From an uncultured Prosthecobacter sp. (GTDB lineage: Bacteria > Verrucomicrobiota > Verrucomicrobiia > Verrucomicrobiales > Verrucomicrobiaceae), in assembly GCA_937941745.1 (NCBI GenBank), contig CALDGV010000457.1, forward strand, positions 1 to 10,674: a stretch of DNA of 10,674 nt, given 5' to 3'. Position numbers and translations under genes: made by a program. This document shows positions 6,251 through 10,674 of this stretch, piece after piece; the stretch's first letter is position 1; each line of letters starts with the position of its first letter. A model generated the notes under the pieces. The model ran no database searches, had not been told where the DNA came from, and saw only the letters and a list, made by a program, of their open reading frames with translations.

Positions 6251-6481
6251 ATGCCGCTTGATGACCTGGTCTCAGAACTGGCTGGAGGTTTTTTGCGTGG
6301 TCCTGTGCGCTGCCTCCTTGAGCTTTTCTGGGAAGGCCTCTGCCGCTTTCTGGGGTATTGGACGATCCGGATTCTGTCTTTCGGCAGGCATCAGCCCGAT
6401 GAAGACGGCTGGCTGACCGCTGTGGTGGGGCTCGGGGTCCTGCTTCTGTTCGGATGGGGCCTCACGCGCTGGCTCTGGTAG
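6251..6481 (+). CDS. Hypothetical 76-residue single-helix membrane protein
   Basis: I do not recognise this protein. It starts two bases after the DUF486 stop and has the best ribosome-binding site in the window (AGGA, seven bases before the ATG), which supports it as real. The N-terminal half (LVSELAGGFLRGPVRCLLELFWEGLCRFLGY, split at 7-20 and 21-36) is amphipathic and aromatic. A charged loop HQPDEDG (47-53) leads into one strong transmembrane segment, WLTAVVGLGVLLLFGWGLTRWLW (54-76), which ends the protein. It is the last gene of the binding-protein/DUF486 set, 51 bases before polX. A longer frame beginning at 6185 overlaps DUF486 and is rejected. Confidence 0.68.
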   Translation: MPLDDLVSELAGGFLRGPVRCLLELFWEGLCRFLGYWTIRILSFGRHQPDEDGWLTAVVGLGVLLLFGWGLTRWLW

Positions 6482-6532
6482 CCGGATCAAACCGGGGCTG
6501 GCATTGGCGCAGGCTCTCGGCATCCTCACGGC

Positions 6533-8275
6533 ATGACCCGAGAAGCTGCTGCTGAGATCTTCGAACGCATCGCCCTGCTGATGGAACTGAAGGGGGAGAA
6601 CCCCTTCAAAATCCGCGCTTACAAGACCGGGGCGGAGATCGTGGAAAGCCACGCCGGAGACATCATGCAGATGGCACGGGACAACGACCTCGCGGGCATC
6701 AAAGGCCTCGGTGAAGCCCTGCGTGACAAGCTGCATGAAATGGCCACCACCGGGAAGCTGGAGTTTTATGAGAAATTGAAGGCGGAGTTCCCCGAGAGGC
6801 TGTTCGAGCTCTTCGAAATCTCCGGTCTTGGCCCAAAAAAGATCGCCGCGCTCTATGCGAAGCTGCGCGTCAGCTCGCTTGCAGACTTGAGGCGGGTTTG
6901 TGAAAACGGCGAGGCGGCGCAACTAAGCGGTTTTGGCGAGAAGACCGTGGCCAAGATCCTGGAAGCCATCGCCTTCCGCGAGCAGCACGCCTCCGAATTC
7001 CGCCAGGACCAAGTGTATGGCCTAGCTCAGAGCATCCTCGATCAGCTTCGCGAGCATCCCGCCGTGTCCCGGGCTGAGGTCTGCGGCAGCTTCCGCCGCG
7101 GCAAGGAGGTGGTGCACGACCTCGATTTCCTGGTCGCGACCAAAAGGCCGGAGGAGGTCATCGGAGACTTTGTGAAACTGCCGCAGGTGGAGAAAGTCAT
7201 CGCCCAGGGCGGCACCAAGGCCAGCGTCTATGCTGCGAACGGCGTGCAGTGCGACCTCCGGGCCGTGAGCAGCGCAGAATACCCGTTTGCGCTGGTGTAC
7301 TTCACCGGCAGCAAGGAGCACAACGTGGTCCTGCGCCAGCGGGCGCTCGACCAGGGCCTCTCGCTCAACGAATACGGCTTCAAGCCCGCCCAGGAAGGCG
7401 GCGAAGTGCCCGCGGAAGCCGCCGAGATCTACGAAGAGGCGGAAATCTACCGCCTGCTGGGCCTGGACTACATCGAGCCCGAACTGCGGGAAAATTCCGG
7501 CGAGTTTGAGGCGGCCGAGAAAGGCCGGCTGCCCAAGCTGATCCAGCTGGAGAACCTGCGCGGCGTCTTTCACAACCACACCACCGCCAGCGATGGCAAG
7601 GCCACCCTGCGCGAGATGGCCGAGGCCGCCATGGAGCTGGGGCTGCAATACCTGGGCATCGCCGACCACAGCAAAAGCAGCTTCCAGGCGAACGGTCTGG
7701 ATGAAAAACGCCTCCGCGCCCAGATGGCGGAGATCCGCAGACTCAACGAGGAGTTTGCCGGGGAGTTCCGCATCTTTGCCGGCAGCGAGGTGGACATCCT
7801 CAAGGATGGTTCGCTCGACTTTGCTGACGACCTGCTCGCCGAGCTCGATTACGTCGTTGCCAGCGTCCACAACGTCTTCAACCTGCCTGAGGCTGAAATG
7901 ACGGCGCGCATCATCCGGGCCATCGAAAACCCTCACGTCACCATGCTCGGGCACGTCACTGGCAGGCTCCTGGCCCAGCGGCCCGCCTACGCGGTGGACA
8001 TCCCGGCGGTGATCGAAGCCGCGGCAGCCACCGGAACCATCATCGAGCTCAACGCCAGCGCCTGGAGGCTGGACATGGACTGGCGCTGGTGGCGGCTGGC
8101 GGTCGAAAAGGGCGTGAAGTGCAGCATCAACCCGGACGCCCACAGCACCCGGGGCCTTCAGGATGTGCTGTTTGGCATTCGCGCCGCCCGCAAAGGCTGG
8201 CTGACCCGCAAGGACGTGATCAACTGCCTGCCGCTCGGGGAGGTGGAGAAAGCTCTAGGCCGGAAAAATAGTTGA
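6533..8275 (+). CDS. polX: DNA polymerase/3'-5' exonuclease PolX
   Basis: Bacterial PolX is a family X gap-filling repair polymerase fused to a PHP-domain nuclease, acting in base excision and gap repair. The product has 580 residues, the usual size. The N-terminal 8-kDa-like domain (1-80) carries ELKGENPFKIRAY (18-30) and helix-hairpin-helix loops IKGLGE (56-61), ISGLGPKK (96-103) and LSGFGEKT (131-138). The nucleotidyltransferase core has GSFRRG (185-190), the metal-binding pair D196/D198 and third Asp D241, then FTGSKEHN (257-264). The PHP domain from about 343 keeps its metal ligands: H347/H349, D378/H379, E419, H446, H474 and D535/H537, so both active sites look intact. The ATG at 6533 gives the family N-terminus directly; no Shine-Dalgarno is seen. 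tetR follows 30 bases after the stop. An A-AAA-AAG heptamer at codons 101-103 is noted separately. Confidence 0.97.
   Translation: MTREAAAEIFERIALLMELKGENPFKIRAYKTGAEIVESHAGDIMQMARDNDLAGIKGLGEALRDKLHEMATTGKLEFYEKLKAEFPERLFELFEISGLGPKKIAALYAKLRVSSLADLRRVCENGEAAQLSGFGEKTVAKILEAIAFREQHASEFRQDQVYGLAQSILDQLREHPAVSRAEVCGSFRRGKEVVHDLDFLVATKRPEEVIGDFVKLPQVEKVIAQGGTKASVYAANGVQCDLRAVSSAEYPFALVYFTGSKEHNVVLRQRALDQGLSLNEYGFKPAQEGGEVPAEAAEIYEEAEIYRLLGLDYIEPELRENSGEFEAAEKGRLPKLIQLENLRGVFHNHTTASDGKATLREMAEAAMELGLQYLGIADHSKSSFQANGLDEKRLRAQMAEIRRLNEEFAGEFRIFAGSEVDILKDGSLDFADDLLAELDYVVASVHNVFNLPEAEMTARIIRAIENPHVTMLGHVTGRLLAQRPAYAVDIPAVIEAAAATGTIIELNASAWRLDMDWRWWRLAVEKGVKCSINPDAHSTRGLQDVLFGIRAARKGWLTRKDVINCLPLGEVEKALGRKNS
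6835..6869 (+). other. Slippery heptamer plus hairpin inside polX (candidate -1 frameshift site)
   Basis: A-AAA-AAG (6835-6841) falls exactly in the X-XXY-YYZ phase of the polX frame and is the heptamer used for programmed -1 frameshifting in E. coli dnaX. Five bases later an inverted repeat CGCGC (6847-6851) / GCGCG (6865-6869) could form a stem with a 13-base loop. A -1 shift would add about 20 residues and stop, leaving only the N-terminal helix-hairpin-helix part. Pattern is seen; function is speculative, since KK in this motif is ordinary. Confidence 0.15.
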
Positions 8276-8291
8276 CTGATCGTCTAGTTGA
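8270..8291 (+). promoter_or_regulatory. Candidate TetR operator upstream of tetR
   Basis: The 30-base gap between polX and tetR contains the imperfect dyad TTGAC-TGATC-GTCTA (8272-8286). It is also bounded by a direct repeat TAGTTGA at 8269-8275 and 8285-8291. The first copy overlaps the polX stop. TTGACT could double as a -35 box, although no good -10 follows. The 13 bases from 8270 recur inverted before the adaptor gene with three differences, all transitions, which supports a shared repressor site. Confidence 0.45.
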
Positions 8292-8305
8292 GGCCAAAAG
8301 GCGGC

Positions 8306-8911
8306 ATGGGACGAACCTCCGATGCCAAAGAACGCCTGTTGGAAGCCATGAGCGAGCTCATCTGGACCGGCAGCTATGGCACCACCTCGGTGGACCACAT
8401 CTGTGAAAAGGCCGGCGTCAAGAAGGGCAGCTTTTACCACTTCTTTGAGTCCAAAACAGAGCTGGCACTGGCCAGCATCGACCACGGCTGGACGGAGCAT
8501 CGGAAGCTGCTCGACCAGACTTTCTCCCCCGTGATCTCCCCCCTGGAACGCATCTGGAAGTGCTTCCGCGAATTCCGTGAGGAGCAGGAAGCCATGCAGA
8601 AGAAGCATGGCCGCGTCCTGGGCTGCCCCATTCACAGCCTCGGCGCCGAGGTGAGCACCACCGATGACCGCCTGCGGGACAAACTCCAGGAAATCCTCTC
8701 CCAGTTCATCCGCTATTACGAAAGCGCCATTCGCGATGCCCACTATCAGGGGATCATCGAAGCACCGGATGCTCCGGCCCTGGCACGAATCCTGTTTGCC
8801 TACGGTGAGGGGCTGCTGCTGCATGCCCGCATCTGGAATGACCTGAGCCATCTGGATGAGATGGAAGCCGGTGCCCGCCGCATCCTCGGGGTCTTGGGTG
8901 AAGACAACTGA
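8306..8911 (+). CDS. TetR/AcrR family transcriptional repressor
   Basis: This 201-residue protein is a typical one-domain-plus-ligand-domain TetR repressor. The N-terminal helix-turn-helix covers about 8-53, with TTSVDHICEKAGVKKGSFYH (26-45) and FFESKTEL (46-53) as the classic recognition-helix segment. The C-terminal part binds the inducer and dimerises; it includes GCPIHSLGAEVSTTDDRLRDKL (107-128 approx.), a pattern found in TetR proteins of the GCxxxNLAxE type. The ATG at 8306 is preferred over a TTG at 8288, since the latter lies inside the operator-like repeat. A weak AGG-like element precedes it. It sits 79 bases upstream of an RND adaptor and pump gene and reads the same way, so it most likely represses them and itself. 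The inducer cannot be told from sequence. Confidence 0.93.
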   Translation: MGRTSDAKERLLEAMSELIWTGSYGTTSVDHICEKAGVKKGSFYHFFESKTELALASIDHGWTEHRKLLDQTFSPVISPLERIWKCFREFREEQEAMQKKHGRVLGCPIHSLGAEVSTTDDRLRDKLQEILSQFIRYYESAIRDAHYQGIIEAPDAPALARILFAYGEGLLLHARIWNDLSHLDEMEAGARRILGVLGEDN

Positions 8912-8957
8912 ACTGCCGCTGAACGAATCCAGAACCTTTTTTCACTCTCAAATTAAC

Positions 8958-8975
8958 CAACCGGTCAACTTGACC
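8958..8975 (+). promoter_or_regulatory. Candidate TetR operator upstream of the RND efflux genes
   Basis: The 79-base gap between tetR and the adaptor gene holds a perfect 13-base palindrome, GGTCAA-C-TTGACC (8963-8975), 15 bases before the adaptor ATG. Overlapping it, 8958-8970 on the minus strand reads AGTTGACCGGTTG, matching 10 of 13 bases of the tetR upstream motif. Its place next to the start codon suits steric repression. I could not identify a convincing -35/-10 pair here. Confidence 0.5.
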
Positions 8976-8990
8976 TTCCACTTTCCCACC

Positions 8991-10148
8991 ATGCCCCCCC
9001 GCATCCTCCTCCCACTCGCCCTGCTCCTCGCTGCCTGCGGTCAACAACCCGAAGGCGGCGCTCATGGCGGTATGCAAATGCCCCCCGCGCCCGTGACTCT
9101 CGCCTCTGTCGAGACACGTGAGCTCGTCGAGTGGGAGGAGTTCACGGGACGCGTCGAGGCGGTGGAGACCGTCGAACTGCGTCCGCGGGTGTCCGGCTAC
9201 ATCACCGAGGTGCATTTCCAGGCCGGTGCCCTCGTGAAGAAGGGTGAGGTGCTCTTCACCATCGACCAGCGTCCGTTTGAAACGAAGCTGCGCGCCGCGA
9301 AGGCCGAGGTGGCGCGTGCGGAGGCCAATGCGCAGGCCATGAAGCGTGAATTTGACCGCGTTTCGGCTCTCTTGTCCGCCAAAGCCATCGCCCCGGAGCA
9401 GGCGGAATCACGTGAATCGATGTACAAGCAGGGCGCAGCCGCTTTGGAGTCGGCCAAAGCCGCTGAGCACAGCGCGGAGATCGAATTTGAGCACACCACG
9501 GTCGAGGCGCCGATCTCTGGCCGCATCAGCCGCACGCTGACCACCACGGGCAACTACGTCACCGCCGGCACCACGATCCTCACCACCATCGTCACAGTCG
9601 ATCCGGTCTATGTGTATGCCGACATCGATGAAAACAGCCTGCTGAAGCTTCAGGCGCTTCAGCGCGACAAGAAGCTCTACACCAATGGCGACAACCGAGT
9701 GCCGGTGGAACTCCAACTCTCCGACGAAAACGGCTTCCCGCATCAAGGCCATGTCGAGTCCTTCGACAACCGCCTCAACGCCAGCACGGGCAGCATGGTG
9801 CTCCGCGCCGAGTTCCCCAACACCGATGGCAAGCTCACGCCGGGCCTGTTTGCGCGCATCCGCCTGCCCATGACCGCCAAATATGCCGCGCTGCTGATCG
9901 ACGAAAAAAGCATTCTCACCGACCAGGCGAACAAGTATGTCCTCGGCATCGATGAGACGAAGCAGCCGGCCATCTCGGTGTACAAGCCCGTGGTCATTGG
10001 CCCGGTCATCGACGGCAAACGCATCATCCGCAGTGGAGTGAAGCCCGGTGACAAGATCATCATCAATGGCCAGGCCCGCCTGCCGCAGCCGGGAATGCCG
10101 GTCGCACCCGCCGAGCCAGCCACATCGAAGGACACGGCCGCGAAGTAA
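8991..10148 (+). CDS. RND efflux periplasmic adaptor (membrane fusion) lipoprotein, MexE/AcrA type
   Basis: The adaptor links an inner-membrane RND pump to an outer-membrane channel across the periplasm. It has 385 residues from the ATG at 8991, which opens a clear lipoprotein signal (LLLAAC, lipidated C16). A frame extending upstream to 8856 crosses the tetR end and is rejected. A short Gly/His/Met segment (22-30) follows. The first lipoyl half-motif is RVSGYITEVHFQAGALVKKGEVLFTID (66-92 in two parts), then a coiled-coil hairpin at about 96-165, and the second lipoyl half VEAPISGRISRTLTTTGNYV (171-190). The beta-barrel lies at about 200-295 (DPVYVYADIDE, GLFARIRLPM) and the membrane-proximal domain at 300-365. 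The tail is Pro/Ala-rich. No Shine-Dalgarno is seen. The pump gene follows after 30 bases. Substrates cannot be predicted. Confidence 0.96.
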   Translation: MPPRILLPLALLLAACGQQPEGGAHGGMQMPPAPVTLASVETRELVEWEEFTGRVEAVETVELRPRVSGYITEVHFQAGALVKKGEVLFTIDQRPFETKLRAAKAEVARAEANAQAMKREFDRVSALLSAKAIAPEQAESRESMYKQGAAALESAKAAEHSAEIEFEHTTVEAPISGRISRTLTTTGNYVTAGTTILTTIVTVDPVYVYADIDENSLLKLQALQRDKKLYTNGDNRVPVELQLSDENGFPHQGHVESFDNRLNASTGSMVLRAEFPNTDGKLTPGLFARIRLPMTAKYAALLIDEKSILTDQANKYVLGIDETKQPAISVYKPVVIGPVIDGKRIIRSGVKPGDKIIINGQARLPQPGMPVAPAEPATSKDTAAK

Positions 10149-10178
10149 TCGCGAAGCGAACCCCCACCCACGCGCTTC

Positions 10179-10674
10179 ATGAATTTTTCGTCCTTCTTCA
10201 TCACACGCCCCATCTTTGCGGGTGTGCTCTCGCTGCTGACCTTCATCCTCGGCGCGATCTCGCTGTTCCAGCTTCCGATCTCTGAGTATCCGGAGGTCGC
10301 ACCGCCGACGGTGATCGTCACGGCGACCTATCCTGGCGCGAACCCGAAAACGATCGCGGAAACGGTCGCTTCACCGCTGGAGCAGACCATCAACGGCATC
10401 GAAAACATGCTCTACATGTCCTCGCAGAGCACGGCGAACGGCGTGATGACGCTGACGGTGACCTTCAAGATCGGCACGGACCTCGATCTGGCGCAGGTGC
10501 AGGTGCAGAACCGTGTCTCGCAGGTGCTGCCAAAGCTGCCGGAGGAGGTGCGCCGCTTTGGTGTCACAACCGTGAAGTCCTCGCCGGACATGACGCTCGT
10601 GGTGCATCTGCTCTCACCCAATGACCGCTACGACGAGATCTACCTGCGCAACTACGCCACGCTGAATGTGAAGG
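10179..10674 (+). CDS. RND multidrug efflux pump, HAE1 family, 3' end beyond window
   Basis: The frame is open from the ATG at 10179 to the window end, giving 165 residues of a protein that is normally about 1040-1060 residues long. It is the proton-driven inner-membrane trimer of the efflux complex. The start MNFSSFFITRPIFAGVL (1-17) leads into transmembrane helix 1 (about 10-29), followed by LPISEYPEVAPPTV (32-45), YPGANPKTIAETVASPLEQ (51-69) and INGIENMLYMSS (71-82). GTDLDLAQVQVQNRVSQVLPKLP (99-121) and GVTTVKSSP (128-136) complete the PN1 porter subdomain. The wording is closer to MexF-like pumps than to AcrB. No Shine-Dalgarno precedes the start. It shares the transcript with the adaptor, and an outer-membrane factor may follow beyond the window. 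Confidence 0.96.
   Translation, partial: MNFSSFFITRPIFAGVLSLLTFILGAISLFQLPISEYPEVAPPTVIVTATYPGANPKTIAETVASPLEQTINGIENMLYMSSQSTANGVMTLTVTFKIGTDLDLAQVQVQNRVSQVLPKLPEEVRRFGVTTVKSSPDMTLVVHLLSPNDRYDEIYLRNYATLNVK

Noticed and set aside
6480..6499. Bulged hairpin (AGCCGG / CCGGGGCT) before polX
   Set aside because: The pairing needs a two-base bulge and no T-run follows, so it is too weak to call a terminator.
8856..8990. N-terminal extension of the efflux adaptor to 8856
   Set aside because: It overlaps the end of tetR; the ATG at 8991 opens a proper lipoprotein signal.
9904..9910. A second A6-G run in the adaptor gene
   Set aside because: It is not in the X-XXY-YYZ phase of the reading frame, so it is not a frameshift candidate.

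Overview
The window is GC-rich, tightly packed chromosomal DNA from a Gram-negative-type bacterium. Two lipoproteins, a signal-peptide protein and a tripartite efflux pump imply an outer membrane. The ECF sigma factor closely resembles, from memory, the type expanded in Verrucomicrobia and Planctomycetes. With the missing Shine-Dalgarno sites, this makes a verrucomicrobium (Verrucomicrobiae, Prosthecobacter-like) my best guess. It is an inference, not a database result.

Layout. Positions 3-371 (+) hold the C-terminal part of a Vsr-type endonuclease cut by the window edge. Positions 444-4864 (-) hold five genes read leftwards: thiD, an S41-protease-like protein without its catalytic residues, a 66-residue IF-1-like OB-fold protein, an ECF sigma factor and gatB. 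The first three are joined by ATGA stop/start overlaps, so they form one operon. The sigma factor and gatB follow after short gaps and may be partly separate units. From about 4870 everything reads rightwards. At 4936-6481 lie a ribose-type sugar-binding lipoprotein, a DUF486 four-helix membrane protein coupled to it by a TGATG overlap, and a 76-residue membrane protein two bases further on. Then come a complete bacterial PolX (6533-8275), a TetR repressor (8306-8911), an RND adaptor lipoprotein (8991-10148) and the first 165 codons of an RND pump (10179 to the end).

How the genes work together. The TetR, adaptor and pump make a classic regulated drug-efflux locus. A 13-base motif, AGTTGACYGRTYG, occurs just upstream of tetR and, inverted, just upstream of the adaptor gene, so one repressor probably controls both. 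The thiD operon has no obvious common theme: it joins a vitamin kinase, an exported dead protease and a small RNA-binding-fold protein. The sugar-binding lipoprotein has no ABC ATPase or permease beside it and is instead coupled to a small membrane protein.

The most unusual items are the double loss of the Ser/Lys dyad in the S41 protein, the divergent IF-1-like protein coupled to it, the orphan binding-protein/DUF486 pair, and the near absence of Shine-Dalgarno sites. I see no CRISPR array, tRNA, rRNA, insertion sequence, prophage or defence island beyond the Vsr fragment. No stretch over 300 bases lacks a gene. Most of the window is ordinary housekeeping and efflux content, and I do not claim a proven new system.
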